Shown: positions 1 to 11,809, counted from the stretch's first letter. The stretch: DNA of 64,000 bases from Saururus chinensis (GCA_035235625.1 CP141147.1:10963001-11027000); one strand, 5' to 3'. The notes: generated from the sequence alone by a model not told the origin. A program made the numbers and translations.

Positions 1-470
1 GTCTGTTGGACTACCTTTGTCGGTACATGATTAAGGATGTACACAGAGGTGTCTAAAGCCTCACCCTAAAAGTTGGTTCCTAACACAATGTGATTTAACA
101 TGGACCTTACCATGTCCATAAGTGTCCTATTATCCATTTCTGCCACTCCATTTTGCTATGGAGTGTACGGTAGGGTGTACTGATGAACTATTCCCTGATC
201 GGTACAGTAATCCTTAAACATTTGAGAGGTGTACTCGACACCCCTATTAGTCCTCAAGATTTTTACTTTCCTGCATAATTGGTTCTCTACCTCATATTTA
301 AATTCCTGTATTTTATCGAAGGCATCAAATTTCTTGTTTATCAGATACATGTACCCATATCTTGAATAGTCATTTATAAAAGTGATGAAGTATGTCATCC
401 CTCTGTGGGTCTGAATATTGAGGGGACGACAGATATCAGAATGAACTAACACTAACAATTCATTTGCCAT
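1..470 (-). pseudogene. copia integrase core fragment
   Basis: This is part of the integrase that inserts element cDNA into the chromosome. The open stretch 470-156 contains HSDIC, with the first catalytic Asp kept, followed by GMTYFITFINDYSRYGYMY, which is typical of copia integrases. The second catalytic Asp, normally in R-T-D-R-G-G-E, reads RTNRGVEY, so Asp has become Asn. A stop after LPYTP breaks the frame, and QNGVAE, the region of the catalytic Glu, continues to the window edge with more stops. A fold could form, but catalysis would be lost. Confidence 0.85.
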
Positions 471-1056
471 TTCTTCCTTTTGGAAGGATCGTTTACCTTT
501 CCCGATAAGAAATCCTCACATACACGTAGGTCTTTGGATATTTTGGGTAACAACCCCGCATTTGACATCCTATGTAATTTGTCTACATTCACATGACGTA
601 AACACATATGCCACAATAGAGCATCATCCACATACAATACAATATACATAGAAGAGCTTATGTCATTAGAATTAAGTGAGTCCATTACATCTAAACAATA
701 AAGTCCATCTACTAAAGAAACAGAAAAAACACTGATACACCCTTGCCCATAGTGGCTTTACTCCCCTAGAATCTAACTTCAAATCCCTTCTTGGTCAGAA
801 CAAGAATTGAAATTAGATTCCTCCTGATGGAGGGAGCAAATAGCACATCTGTAAGCACTAGGGTAGACCGTTCCTTCATAGGGATCCTGTAAGTCCCCAT
901 GGCCTCCACCTTGCAATATGTGTTGTTGCCCATGAAGACTTTGTTTTGGCCTGGGAGGAGATTGATCATCTCACCCTTATACCCCCTTGAATGAGACATA
1001 TGCACAGTGGCTCTAGAACCCAGCCACCAAGTCTTCTCCTTGATTCCAGCTATCAT
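452..1056 (-). pseudogene. copia protease and GAG-pre-integrase remnant
   Basis: At 1056-960 the translation gives WWLGSRATVHMSHS. Family members have W-L-D-S-G-A-T, so the catalytic Asp has become Gly and the adjacent Gly has become Arg: the aspartic protease is inactive. After stops, 685-480 encodes the integrase N-terminal zinc-binding region, with LLWHMCLRHVN followed by VCEDFLSGK. The expected second Cys (CEDC) is Phe here, so the HHCC zinc site is also broken. The same region of the plus-strand copy keeps CEDCLSGK. Confidence 0.82.
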
Positions 1057-1850
1057 AACCTTTGAGACAACACAAACGATTTCTCTTTACTTGTTCTTGT
1101 TGTTGTTGCTTGCCTGGTCATCCTTCTAGGGAAAGTTTGCCTTGAATCAAGCACCCTGGGGTTTGTTATTCCCCTTGCCATTGCCCTTGTTCTGAGGCTT
1201 CTTCCCCTTTCCCTTGAAGGCTTTTTTCTTTGAAGGTCCTGGCCTCTTTCCACCTTCCTTGCCTCTACCAGAGCTTTGTGCCAGGTTGGTAATAGTAGCA
1301 CCTGAAGCATTCGCATGGTTCCTCCTTTCCTGCTCAAGCTTAAGCTTGGCAGTTAGAGCCACCATTGTAAGCTTTTGGTCACTTATGTTAAGGTAAACCA
1401 CCATACTCTCCCAGGACTTAGGCGGCTGTTTAACATAGTAGACACTTTGACTCCCTTTATGATAGGGCCATCTAGTGTCTCTAGGTCATCAGCAATGGTG
1501 AACATGGCACTCAGGTGCTCATTCATATCATCTCCCTCCTTCATCCTAAAATTTTGATATTTGGAGTGCAACATCCTCTTATGAGCCTCAGTCTACTCCA
1601 CATACCTCAGATATACAGCCTCCAGCATCTCTCTAGGAGTCTTATACTTTTCAAAGAGCCTTTCCAGCTTAGGCTCCATGAAAGTAAGAATGATAGACCT
1701 GTCCCTGTTGTCATCATCCTTCAGTTTGTCATGGGCCTTCTTTTGTGCAGTTGAAGAATTCTCTGGTAGTGATATGAGCAAGATGAGAGAGTGTGAGGAT
1801 ATGATGTATCCTCCTCTTCCACACCAATTAATTATTAGCATTCATCTTTT
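1053..1850 (-). pseudogene. copia gag remnant (UBN2/gag-polypeptide type)
   Basis: The order matches the plus-strand gag at 18809-19620: an N-terminal part near 1841-1600 with LPENSSTAQKKAHDKLKDDD and STILTFMEPK-like residues, then a middle part (1574-1383), then a basic tail (1404-1147) rich in Lys and Gly. Gag would form the virus-like particle. The CX2CX4HX4C zinc knuckle present in the other copy is missing: between the basic tail and the protease, about two dozen bases holding the Cys/His residues have been deleted. Frameshifts split it into at least three reading frames. Confidence 0.8.
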
Positions 1851-1859
1851 CTGTCTTTC

Positions 1860-2808
1860 CTAATTCAGAGGTGACCATCTTGGAAGTCATTATACAACTA
1901 CAAAGAATAAGGCAAATAGACAGGATTTAATACTACGTTTGGCCAAAAGCTTCTTAAGTAATTATTGTTTAGACTCACTTAATCTAACAAAGAACAAAGG
2001 AACAAATTTATTATTCTGATTCAATTACCTTAATTGCACCTAAATTAGGCTTAGGTCACTATCAAGTGAAAACCCCTAACTACCCTTAAGTCCCCTTAAG
2101 GAAAGTTACCCTAATTGTGCAATTATGAGTTTATGGCTTATGGAATCCCTTAAACACACTCACTCAGCAGCAAAATAGCAAATAAACACCTCTAGGAATT
2201 TCTGGAATTTTTAATTTTCTGTCCAGAAAATTGTGGGTGAGAAATTACCAAAATAGCCCTAGGGCTAATTTCATCTTTTCACCCTTGAAAATCACACCAA
2301 GACAATACACCCAATAATAATTCAATGAATATATAAGAAAATGAATATAATTCTTGACAGCAAGCACATAGCCCCACACGCAACCCTTGTGAATTGACCA
2401 AAATGCCCCTAGGGCTAAAACGATCAATTCACACTATATTCTAATCCACTTAATTAATTAAATTCACAAAAAATAATCAATTAACTTTGCTGGACCAGAA
2501 ATTTTGTGTGAGAAGGGAGTGATCAGAGAATATTAATTGGGAAAAAATTCACATGGGTGAATTTACCCTTTTGCCCCTACACGTGCCAAATACACAAATC
2601 ACAATTAATTGACTAATCACACAAATTCTAGCAATCAAAGCATACCAATCAGTCCCATATATGATCAATTCAATTTAATTGCAAAATCCCTATGGATAGA
2701 TTAAGTAAATTAATCAATTTAGGTTTTCCCCTTTCTTTCATCAAAAAACCCTAAATCGGGTAACAAGATTTGATTTTTACACAAATCAGTGACCTAATCC
2801 CCCCAACC
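1860..2808 (-). other. untranslated leader of copia element 1
   Basis: Non-coding sequence between the primer-binding site and gag. It aligns with 17940-18800 of the plus-strand copy, including the shared run with 'cccctagggct' near 2405 and 2260. No coding potential is seen. Confidence 0.75.
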
Positions 2809-2824
2809 TAGGCTCCGATACTAC
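2809..2824 (-). other. primer-binding site of copia element 1
   Basis: Immediately inside the LTR, the minus strand reads GTAGTATCGGAGCC. This is a mutated match to the initiator-Met tRNA complementary site (TGGTATCAGAGCC) used by most plant copia elements. Confidence 0.8.
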
Positions 2825-3800
2825 TGTAGAGTAGCTGGCCAGTGGAAGTGTGGCGTTCCTAGGGCCTTGGGGGAGGCACTTAGCATAAAAAATCAATCTT
2901 TAATTGATTAACTACACAAAGAAGCATGCAAATCCAATTACATAAGCAATAATCTATCCAAACAAGAGCATGCATATATTGAAAACAAAATTTAGGAACA
3001 ATAACTCATTGACCTTGGGTTGATCAGCCCATAGCACATCCTCAAGCCTTCAAATGATCATCTAAATGCAATTGAACACAATTGAATTAGCAAGGGAATG
3101 GTTTTTTACCTCTTAAGTGTAGATCCCTCTTAACCCTTGATCTTGGCTTGAAATCTCGCCAAGAAACGCCCCAAAGCTCTGTCTTTGAAGCCCCAACCAG
3201 AAGGGATCACGATCTCCTTCTATTGCCTTGTCAAGTAGTGGAAGAGAGGAGAAGAGAGGGGGCGGTCAGGCCGCACCAAAGGGAAGAGAGGGGGCGACGG
3301 ATTGGGAGAGGGGAGAGGAGAGGGGGGCGGACTGCCTAGGGCACTCCTCTCCCCCTTCTTTCCCTTTTATACTCTTTCATTCTCTCTTAATTGGGCTTCT
3401 AATCAGGCTTAATTGAACGGGCTTTCCTATAAAATTCCTGGGCTTTTCTTTGAGGGTCTGACACAATGGGAGCAGTCTCTATCTCTCAAAGCCCGTGGGG
3501 GCTTGGACCCCCTGCACACGGCCAAGCCCGTGACAAGGTCGACCTCTTGCTAACCACGGGTCTGACCATCGACACTTAATTCGCGAGTTGGGCCCTACAA
3601 CGTGTATTTGCACATCCTAGTCACATGCCTAGTGTGTTTGTGTGACAAATGTGGGTCCAATTAGAATTAGTGTCATGATGGCTCATGTGGGGTCGACACG
3701 ACTGCCCCCACTAACCTTGGACCCCGTGCCCTATACCGGCTCACCTAGACCATGAATAACATGGATAATGATGGGTCCGAGCTCATACCCTAGTCCAACA
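2825..3800 (-). repeat. 5' LTR of copia element 1
   Basis: A 976-bp LTR read on minus, starting TGTTGGACTAGGGTATG (at 3800) and ending CTCTACA (at 2825). It aligns end to end with the LTR at 16929-17923 and with 5877-6890. It contains a C/T-rich promoter-downstream tract (3230-3370 on plus, purine-rich there) near the likely transcription start. The sequence following 3800 is attcc, presumably one half of the target duplication; the other half is outside the window. Confidence 0.92.
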
Positions 3801-5454
3801 ATTCCTAATATAGTTGTTATGAATTGTTTGAGAAATGATAGGCCAAATTTCTACTCAGTTGACAATGCAAATGTTTTTAGGTTGACGATGTAGTACCACA
3901 TAAATTTTAAGATGGAAAATACAGCAAGAATATTGTACTTTTTAAATGGATAAATTTAATAGAATGTTGGACCTATGGTAACCCAATATTGGACAGCCAT
4001 AAAATCCAATAAACTTATACTAAGATAAACAGATGGTTATGAATTTCAAGTTTACAGATTAGCAACACGGTTGAATTCTAACGATGAAAGTAGTAGTAGT
4101 AGTTAAGGAAGAAGAAATTAGAACCAAAACCCAAAAAGAAAAAATACTTTTCAAGTCTGTTCACATACAAAGACAACATATTTAGACAATTTTTGACAGC
4201 CTACAGAAAAAGTATAAATGTAAAATGAAGTTCAATATGTTTTCCGAAGACAACCCTTAATTGAGGTCCTAAAGAATGAAAAACTTCCCCATACATGAAT
4301 GCATGCGATGCTCTCCTCCCAAGCCAAAGTAACATCACATATCAATACATTTTTCTTATGCAGGTTATATATTTATTATCTTTTTCCAAAGTTTATGTAC
4401 ATATTAAAAAATATGAAGTAGAAAATATAAGACATAAAAAGTTGAAAGCGATGGAGGTCGCATGGTGCAAAAACATGTCCAGAAGGGATTTCCAACAGGC
4501 TATGGGGATAGAACATAAGATTTGTTTATACCATAAAAATCTTATATGGTCAATCTTTAATCATTGAGTGGGAAGAAAGATTAAGTTTTTTTTTAAATAC
4601 CTAGATAAATAATTTCAGCAGCAACATATTCTTCATTTCAACTCAAGATGACAACATATATTGCATTCAAGTAAAAGTTCCACACTTTATCATGTCAATT
4701 CCAGAAAAAAATTGCCCAACTATCATTGTGAGATTTCTTACCTTAAAATGTGTGCCTCAACTAACACATGGTTTGAAAAAGTATAAATTGCAGCAAGGAT
4801 GTCCTTTAAACAGAGCAATCAACATTAAATTGAGAAGAACTTTGGCTCATTCATTATATTCATCAGAAACCTGGTGGACAAAGAAAAGGAGCTCCTGGTT
4901 GACTAATGTGGGAAAGATCCCCACTAGCATATGAGTTCTAAAGAATAGTTATCAATGTATAGTTATGCCAAATGCAGAGTAAAAGGAGAGGGCATTTAAC
5001 CATACGACCAAGAGAAGGTGGTGAGGGTTCAGATCGGAGATGGAAGGCACAAACCTGGATGGAGGAGAAGAAAATTGAAAAAAAATGGAAAAGAAAAAAC
5101 TAAACACAGAGAATGTCGGCCCAATGGCAAGGGATTAGGGCGAATGTGATGCGGTGGAGGTTGGAAGAAGGCAAAATCAAGCATAGAATTTGGGTGAAGG
5201 TGATGTCGTAGAGGATGAAGAAGCAAATGCGGCAGCACCTCCCTTGTGTCAAAGTCAAATTAATGGCCATGGGGTGGAGGAGAAATCCCCGAGCAACAAC
5301 TTACCCATAATCCCCATAAATTAATGCAATTAGCGTTATTTACTTTGAAACGTCACAAAAATGTGACATTTAGTGAGTATTCTTTAAAATGTCACTATAA
5401 ATGTGTCCCTGATGTTTGATTAATATTGTGGACAGTAAACATTCAGCCACAAAC
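3801..5454. other. AT-rich spacer without recognisable gene
   Basis: No coding region can be supported. The open stretches at 4295-4567 and 4692-4934 lack recognisable motifs. Near 5345-5410 there is a small cluster of GTGACATT-like words in both orientations, reminiscent of subterminal repeats of CACTA-type DNA transposons, but no CACTA terminus is seen. Confidence 0.5.
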
Positions 5455-6890
5455 ATGGCCCTTATAAATTGACCAAAATGCCCCTAAGGTAATCAGTTAA
5501 TTTACATTATATTCTAATCTATTTAATTAATTAAATCTACTGGACCAGAGCATATGTATGTGAGCAAAGGGTGATCGGAAAATTTATTTGGGCAAAAAAT
5601 TCACACGGGTGAATTTACTATTTTTCCCCTACACGTGTCAAAAGTACAAATCCCAATAAATTGACTAATCACAAAAATTCTAGCAATCAAAACATGTCAA
5701 TCAGTCCCAAGTATACTCAATTTCAATTCAATAGAAAAATCTTTATCAATAGATCAATTATATTAATCAAATTAGGGTTTCCCCCCTTTCATACATCTAA
5801 ACCCTAAAATGGGTAAAAAGATTCGATCTTTATTCAAATCAGCGACCTATTCACCCAACCTAGATTGCGATACCACTGTAGAGTAGCTGACCAGCAGAAT
5901 CATAGCAGTCCTTTGGCCAAGGGGGAAGCACAGAACTTAAAAATCCTTTCTTTTTAATGACCAACTACACAAGAGGCATAATCAAGCAATCACATAAGCA
6001 ATAATTTATGTAATCAAGGGCATGAAAATGATCAAACTGAAATTATGGAGCAAGTACAAACTGACATCAAGCTAATCAGCACCTTGGACATGCTCTAGCC
6101 TTCACACAGCTATCCAATTACAATTGTAACTCAATTGATTAATCAAAGGAAGGGGGTTTTACCTCTTATGTGTAGATCCCTCTTGAACCTTCTTCTTGGA
6201 TGAAAATCACATTAAGGAAGGTGAACCAAACCTTGTCTTTGAAGCCTAAACCAGCAAGGAGAGAGATCTCCCTCAAGCACCACATCCAAGAGTGGAAAAG
6301 AGGATAAGGAGAGGGCTGGCCAGCAGTTTTTATCTCAACCACCAAGAGAGAGTGAGGCCGAAATAGGGAGAGGGATGGGGGCAGATTGGGAGAGAGGAGG
6401 AGAGAGGGGGGTGGCACGACTTGTTAGGGAACTCTCCTCTCTTAGTCTCCATTAAATATCCCTCTCACATACCTCCTAATTGGGCTTCTTAAACGGGCTT
6501 CATTAGTTCGACCCCTTATTGAAATTTTTGGGTTGTTCTTAGAGGTCTGACACAACGGGAATGGGCTCTGCTCCTCATAGCCCGCGGGGGCCTAGACCCC
6601 CTGTACACGGCCAAGCCCATGATAGGGTCAACCGCTCGCTAACAACGGGTCCGACCATTGAAACTTAATTCATGAGTTGGGCCCCACAACATGGTAATGC
6701 ACACCCTCGTCACATGCCTAGTGTGCGTGTGTGACGAATGCGGGTCCCATTAGAATTTGTGTCACGATGGCTCATGTGGGGTTGGCGCATCCTCCCCCCA
6801 CTAACCTTGGACCCCGTGGTCTGTACCGGCTCACCCGAACCACGAACAATGTGGACCAAAATGTGCTCGAGCCCATACCCTTGTCCAACA
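5455..6890 (-). mobile_element. truncated copia element 3 (LTR plus leader only)
   Basis: The minus strand carries a full-length LTR (6890-5877), a decayed primer-binding site just inside it (near 5862-5876) and about 400 bp of leader aligning with the leader of element 1. It stops near 5455, before gag. This is the third copy of the same family in the window. The right-hand neighbour of the LTR end is actca; no matching left duplication is visible because the left end is truncated. Confidence 0.88.
5877..6890 (-). repeat. LTR of truncated copia element 3
   Basis: A 1014-bp LTR, on minus from TGTTGGACAAGGGTATG to CTCTACA, with the same ends as the other two copies. It includes the same purine-rich tract (plus 6290-6415) that lies downstream of the probable core promoter in this family. 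Confidence 0.9.
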
Positions 6891-6923
6891 ACTCAACCAT
6901 GATGTCTAACCATCAACCCATAA

Positions 6924-6932
6924 TAATATTTA
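6924..6932 (+). repeat. left 9-bp target-site duplication of the MULE
   Basis: TAATATTTA directly precedes the left terminal inverted repeat and matches TAATATTCA at 15394-15402 in 8 of 9 positions. Confidence 0.88.
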
Positions 6933-6989
6933 GGGTTTTTTCCATATTGTCTTGCCGAAGAACACAATATTCCTTATTCCCTGGATTTT
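6933..6989 (+). repeat. left terminal inverted repeat of the MULE
   Basis: About 57 bp alignable in inverted orientation with 15338-15393, with roughly ten mismatches and a 1-bp length difference. It shares runs such as GTTTTTTCCATATTG and AAGAACACAA. Weaker similarity continues inward. Confidence 0.9.
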
Positions 6990-7740
6990 AAACACAAATA
7001 CCATATGACCTATTTATGAACAAAACTACCCTTAGGTTTCAAATAAACCAACTACCCAACATAATATAATAAATTAATGCTAGAATAGTGCGGCGTCGTT
7101 CCGGTGTGCTGGGATTCATCGGCGGCCAACGAAAGTTGCCAGTGGGAGGTGATCGGCAATGACTCCCAGACAAGATTTGTTGTTCATAAAAAAAACTATT
7201 TTTTGACACCACAGAAGTTGTTTGAGGTCTCCAAAGGCTTCATTTCACGGATTCAATCACCCTTTTACACCCATTATGGATAGGATTTGTATTTGCATAC
7301 ATTACAATGGAGAGGTAGGCAATGATGACATGTATATAGGTGGAAAGGCATTGTTGATGATCATTGATCCATTCGTGAGGTTTGGGAAGTTGTTGTTTCA
7401 AGTCAAAGCACAACTTGCCATCAATTGTATTGTGACTTTCACGTATTTAATTCCATCTTCCCAATCATCCATGATATATGAATTACAAGTCAATGAGGAC
7501 ATGCAATCAGTTTTCTCCATTCATAAGAAGGCAAATAAGGATGTGTTATAATTGTATGTCAAGATGAAAGAGCCCGACAACAATGACAAATAACCATCAG
7601 TAGAAAGGAACCAAACATCCAATAGAGCTAAATCACTTGTCGTAATGGCTTAGCCCAGCTATAATTTTGGATTGCAAATGGGATTCAATGATACATAGTT
7701 CACTTTTGAAACTATCAGGTAATGATGAACTTTTAGATAA

Positions 7741-8010
7741 TACGAGATTGCAATTTATCGTATACTCAAGAACACGATATCGAACATACCGTGTTAAGCT
7801 CAAAGCATATCGTGTGAAGCAAAAACGCGATTTATAATCTATCACATAAGTAATGATACGACATACACATGGGATATATCAATAATGATTTTCAGTGTAG
7901 ATGTAATAACACGACATGTATACCTATCATGTTAATGGTAATACGATATGAATTGTAAGCATGTAACCGAATACACGATGTCGAGTTATGTGACATTTTT
8001 ATTAACACAT
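7741..8010. repeat. 32-bp dyad repeat array 1 (between transposase coding parts)
   Basis: Degenerate tandem units containing TCGTGT-N8-ACACGA. The best unit is TCGTAT at 7758 and ACACGA at 7772, followed 11 bp later by CCGTGT (7789) and then TCGTGT (7810). Further decayed copies reach about 8000. No coding potential; probably an intron. Confidence 0.75.
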
Positions 8011-8821
8011 TAATATCCAATGTAGATTGGGAGAACAGAGAAATTTGCCCTCAACAAATCCATGACATTCTTCTTTCACCAATCCAATGACTACAAAAAT
8101 GTAATAGAATTCAATTAGAATGGATTAGAAGAACTGTCGCCAATGATGGGTGCGACAAGGACTTCATTTGATAACTATGAACCCCACAGCCCTTATAATT
8201 ACAACGGTGAAGAATTTGCAGAAATTTGGGGTGATGATCAGTTGAACGATAATGATATAGTTGGCATGGAAAGTATGTCTAACCATAAAGAATTCGTAAA
8301 CAGCGAGGTCCCTAGTAACTTTTACGTTGAGGCCGAGGCATAGTGGGAGATAGTTGATGATCTAAACCTGTTGGAACCAAATATTGCTGAAGGCTAGCTA
8401 ATGACTGGCAATTCGCAAGCAAAGGATTACCAAAAGCTCCTCGAATTGGGTTCACATTTTCTATGTCTGTTGCATTTCAAGAGGGTCTTGATTGACTTAG
8501 CAATAAAGTCAAATTTCACTTACCATGTTGTGGATAAAAACATGAATATATATGCAGCAAAGTGCTCCAATCATTCTTGTAATTGGTACATAAGGGCTTC
8601 AAATATAGGAGAGCATGTGACTATCAAGAGGTTAGAACCGAGCCATTCCTATGGAACCCAAAGGAAGTCAATTGACCATCCCCTAACATCGCACCTTTGG
8701 ATTGCAAGAAAATGTTATGGGTTGTTTAAATACTCAGTAGACATTACACCTAAGAGCATAGCAAGTTATATTTCAAAGAACTTGGGCATAACTGTGAGCT
8801 ACAAGAAATGTTGGCGCGTAG

Positions 8822-9078
8822 GTAAGGTCAACCTAGGAGACTCCTTGAAACATGTGTTCCATACCATGACATTTAAGTATGACGTATTATTAAGCACACG
8901 ATAAGAATACAACCACATTTTCTTATCACATGACTTAATTATAAATCATGTTGACATGAACACGATGATGAATTAGTTCTCGTTTATGATCTCATGCCTA
9001 CAAATGATGTCGTGTGATCAGGAACACGATGAATACACTTGTCATAAAACCTTTATTAAATTGTATTCGATCGTGCAG
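8822..9078 (+). other. intron of the MULE transposase made of 32-bp repeats
   Basis: The coding parts on each side join in phase: ...KKCWRVG ends at 8821 followed by GTAAGG, and the next part begins at 9079 after a pyrimidine-poor ...TCGTGCAG, giving W-R-V-G-K-A-L-T-D-L-I-D-G-D as in related transposases. The 257-bp intron is composed largely of the dyad repeat: ACACGA-like halves sit at 8864, 8896, 8928, 8960 and 9024, spaced by 32 bp or multiples of it. Confidence 0.78.
8850..9040. repeat. 32-bp dyad repeat array 2
   Basis: The clearest periodic stretch. Half-sites ACACGA/ACATGA begin at 8896, 8928, 8960 and 9024, and their partners ACGTAT, TCATGT and TCGTGT begin at 8882, 8946 and 9010, each with an 8-bp spacer. 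It lies entirely within the intron 8822-9078. Confidence 0.88.
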
Positions 9079-10004
9079 GTAAAGCACTAACTGATTTAAT
9101 AGATGGGGACCTAGACGAATCCTATCGCATACTTCATGCTTACGTAATTCAAATTGAATATATTAATCCAAGAAGTGTAGTTGTTCGAGTAAGATCATAT
9201 GATATTCCCAAACCTATAGGGGGGTATGATTTCAAAAGAGTATTTTGGATGTTTGTTCTTGTTGCTAGAGCTTTTAGAACAACATTGAGGCCGTTGCTAA
9301 TGGTAGATGCAACTTTCTTGAAGGGAAAGTATCCTGGACAGCTATTGGTAGCAGTTGCATTGGACGGGAACAATAATATGTTGTGCGTCGCATTTGCAGT
9401 GGTTGAAAACGAGTGTGAGAAAACATGGTGCTAGTTTCTTGAATTTCTTTGAAATCATCTATTTTCTTATCCTCCAGCCGAGTTGGATACAATTGTTTCT
9501 AATAGAATGAAGGGCTTTGCAAGTGCTATTAAGCAATTTTTCCATCTACACACCACAGATATTGCATCCGTCACACGGAAGCAAATATGTTGATAGATTC
9601 AAGGACAACTACCTAAAGAACAAACTCCATGTTGCAGCCAAAACTTTCTGACAGAACGTGTATGAAGGAAACAATGAATAGCATTAAAGAACATAATCCC
9701 GAAGCATTTTTGGCTAAATAAGATAGGCTCAGAGCACTAGGCCAATGTCACATTTCCAGGAAAAAGATATGGAACCCTCAGCTCAAACAAGTCTGAAAGT
9801 GCCAATGCAATGTTCAAAAAAATTGAGCATACAAGGGAGCACGCAACCGAATTATTTGATAATCGTCGCCAAAATATGATAGAAGATTTAACGCAATTTC
9901 CCCACAAACACATCAAAAACATGCGAGAAGAAGCAAGGAATGTGCATGTATTGCCTGTGTCAATGTATGAATTCTAGGTTAACTCACTATATCATCAGAC
10001 ACAT

Positions 10005-10160
10005 TACGTTTATATGTTGTCGTCCATATCGTGTGTACATGTATATGTTAAGTGTCCATATCGTGTAAGTGTGTTTGTTATACTTATACAATTGTATGGT
10101 TAACATTACGGGTCGTGTAATCAGTAACATGACATTGTTTATTTATCGTGATCTCATTCA
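10005..10160. repeat. 32-bp dyad repeat array 3
   Basis: Contains TCGTGT at about 10030, 10066 and 10113; the last is followed after exactly 8 bp by ACATGA (10127). It lies between the transposase core and the SWIM-finger remnant, where an intron is expected. Confidence 0.75.
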
Positions 10161-10739
10161 CATGATATGTAGTAAATAGGATGTTGTGAATCTCGTTGAA
10201 TGTAACCGCACATGTGGAAAATTTTAGCATCTGGGGCTACTGTGTAAACATGCAATCACAGCAATTCATCACACACTTCTATGTGTCTGACTACTACAAA
10301 AAATGGTACTCTACAAAAACAAATAAATTGACCTATCAAGAGCCAGTATACCCAACAAGAGATAGGCACCAGTTGGCACCGACTCAAGTTCTACCTACAT
10401 TCTGCCCATCTATCCTACTCAAGTAAAAAGGGCATCCATGAAAACATTGGATAGAGTAGCAACCAAAGGTCAAAGCCAAACAAAAATGGGAAGCATGCAG
10501 GCAGTTGGGTTAGAACCATAAATGATGTACCAGCGCACAAGGGGAACCTCCCAATGTGGCAGATGTTCCAGCTACAAGCTGAAGGAGGGTGAAGAAAAGA
10601 GTAGGAAAACCACGTAAGGAAGGGGAGCATAGATCAGGGTTGTCTTTTCCATGATGACATAGACATTGTACATTCATTGCCTTAGAAACGATTTCAGGAA
10701 CGTTTTGTATTTGCATCTTGTCATCAATAGCACGAACTA

Positions 10740-10960
10740 GTTAATAAACGTGTTGTCGAGAACACGATAGTTTGATTTTTTTTCTTTGTAAACACTCTAT
10801 ACTAAATATCTATTGTTTAATCGAAAAAATGCCCCGAGGGTTTGCGTGTAACCAATTACACGATAAGAACGAAATTTAACAAAATTTATTTTATATGCAA
10901 GACATGTCACCAATGACACGATATTGATAATGTCGTGTGATCGTAAACATGACAATGGCA
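10740..10960. repeat. 32-bp dyad repeat array 4
   Basis: Units: ACGTGT (10748)-N8-ACACGA (10762); isolated ACACGA at 10858; ACACGA (10916)-N11-TCGTGT (10933)-N8-ACATGA (10947). It lies just 3' of the transposase gene. Confidence 0.78.
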
Positions 10961-10974
10961 TGAAATAAACCACC

Positions 10975-11805
10975 CATTTATGAAGAGACACTCCAATTTA
11001 CGACGTCAACATTTCCCGAAGAGTCAATACAATTTACGGCGTATCAATCATAAATTCGAATCACCAATTCACAAGGAGTCATCTCCAATTTCCAATGCTT
11101 CAAATTCAAAATTGGCAAAATACAAAACTACAAGTTTACATGTTCGGGCTAAAGAAGACAATATGGAAACCCGGACCTACATATATAGGGAAAAAATTCC
11201 AAACCCCAGACCTACACGATATATGGAAACCCAGACCTCTAGTTCGGGTTGCCGAGCCTGTTGATTCGCTACCCTTGCAACCTTGCTATATATGGAAGTG
11301 ACCGCTGGAAATGCTTAAGCATAGCTACTTGGCCTGAAATGAGAGAAGGCGTACCCATGGGTGTGAACTTACAGAATTCCATGGGACTGCCTTCTCTCGG
11401 TTCCTACTTCCAGAAGTTTGTCAGGAAAAGTTCACCCATTGATCTTCAGTGCCGAGACGGAGCCATCGGGGCATTGCAATAGCGTTGGATGATGATTCAT
11501 CCCTCTTCAAAGGCGGTCCTCACTAGCCTCTAAAAGGGGCCAATTCATAGTTTGGCATTATATCAATGTCGAGAATGCTTCGTCGCATTTTACCTGATGA
11601 TTCAATAGTGTGTGGTCATAGAGACAGATGGTCTACTAATGTACTTCTTTCTTTCTTTGTTTTGTAATGTATCATTGCCGGCGACTAGATGTTTTGTTAT
11701 ACTTCGAATGTAATGGATCACCCTTTTGTAAAGGAATATATTAATAAATGATAAGTCTTTTTTCCCCAAGCAAAATTGTGTTCTAGAACTGTTTAGGACA
11801 AAATC
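10975..11805. other. MULE spacer between the two convergent genes, function unknown
   Basis: No family is recognised in 10980-11482. It contains two near-identical words, atatggaaaccc(g/a)gacct, at about 11162 and 11219, and short open stretches without known motifs. It could hold a 3' transposase tail or a captured fragment; nothing further can be supported. Confidence 0.35.
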
Positions 11806-11809
11806 ATCA

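Larger units (their letters stand above)
1..2824 (-). mobile_element. Ty1/copia element 1, internal region (gag-pro-int part)
   Basis: Read on the minus strand from 2824 to 1, the order is primer-binding site, non-coding leader (about 2824-1860), gag (about 1850-1145), protease (about 1056-960), GAG-pre-integrase (about 685-480) and integrase core (470 down to the window edge). This is the Ty1/copia order, in which integrase precedes reverse transcriptase. Reverse transcriptase, RNase H and the 3' LTR must lie outside the window. The leader and coding parts align along their length with the plus-strand copy at 16929-23510, so both belong to one family. Every reading frame is interrupted, so the element is dead. 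Confidence 0.93.
7222..10640 (+). pseudogene. MuDR-type MULE transposase, decayed
   Basis: Domains appear in the expected order. 7222-7695: the PB1-like N-terminal region (ICICIHYNGEV, MYIGGKA). 8401-8821: the MuDR DNA-binding domain (LIDLAIKSNFTYHVVDKN, KCSNHSCNWYIRAS, then SYKKCWRVG). 9079-9960: the transposase core, with ALTDLIDGDLDESY, then LLMVDATFLKGKYPGQLL (first catalytic Asp), LDGNNNMLCVAFAVVE, the SNRMKG segment, HRYCIRHTEANM and later PGKRYGTLSSNKSES. About 10190-10290: a SWIM zinc-finger remnant (CNRTCGKF, LCKH). The second catalytic Asp (usually S-D-R-x-K-G) is Asn. Stops interrupt W-C-x-F-L-E-F near 9433 and several later points. The protein would have cut and joined the element's own terminal repeats in the nucleus; it is now non-functional. 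Confidence 0.93.

Noticed and set aside
4295-4934. Two plus-strand open stretches in the spacer
   Set aside because: No recognisable domain, no splice-consistent neighbours, composition like the flanks.
8850-9040. CRISPR-like regularly spaced repeats
   Set aside because: The repeats are degenerate, intronic, inside a plant MULE, and have no unique equal-length spacers or cas genes.
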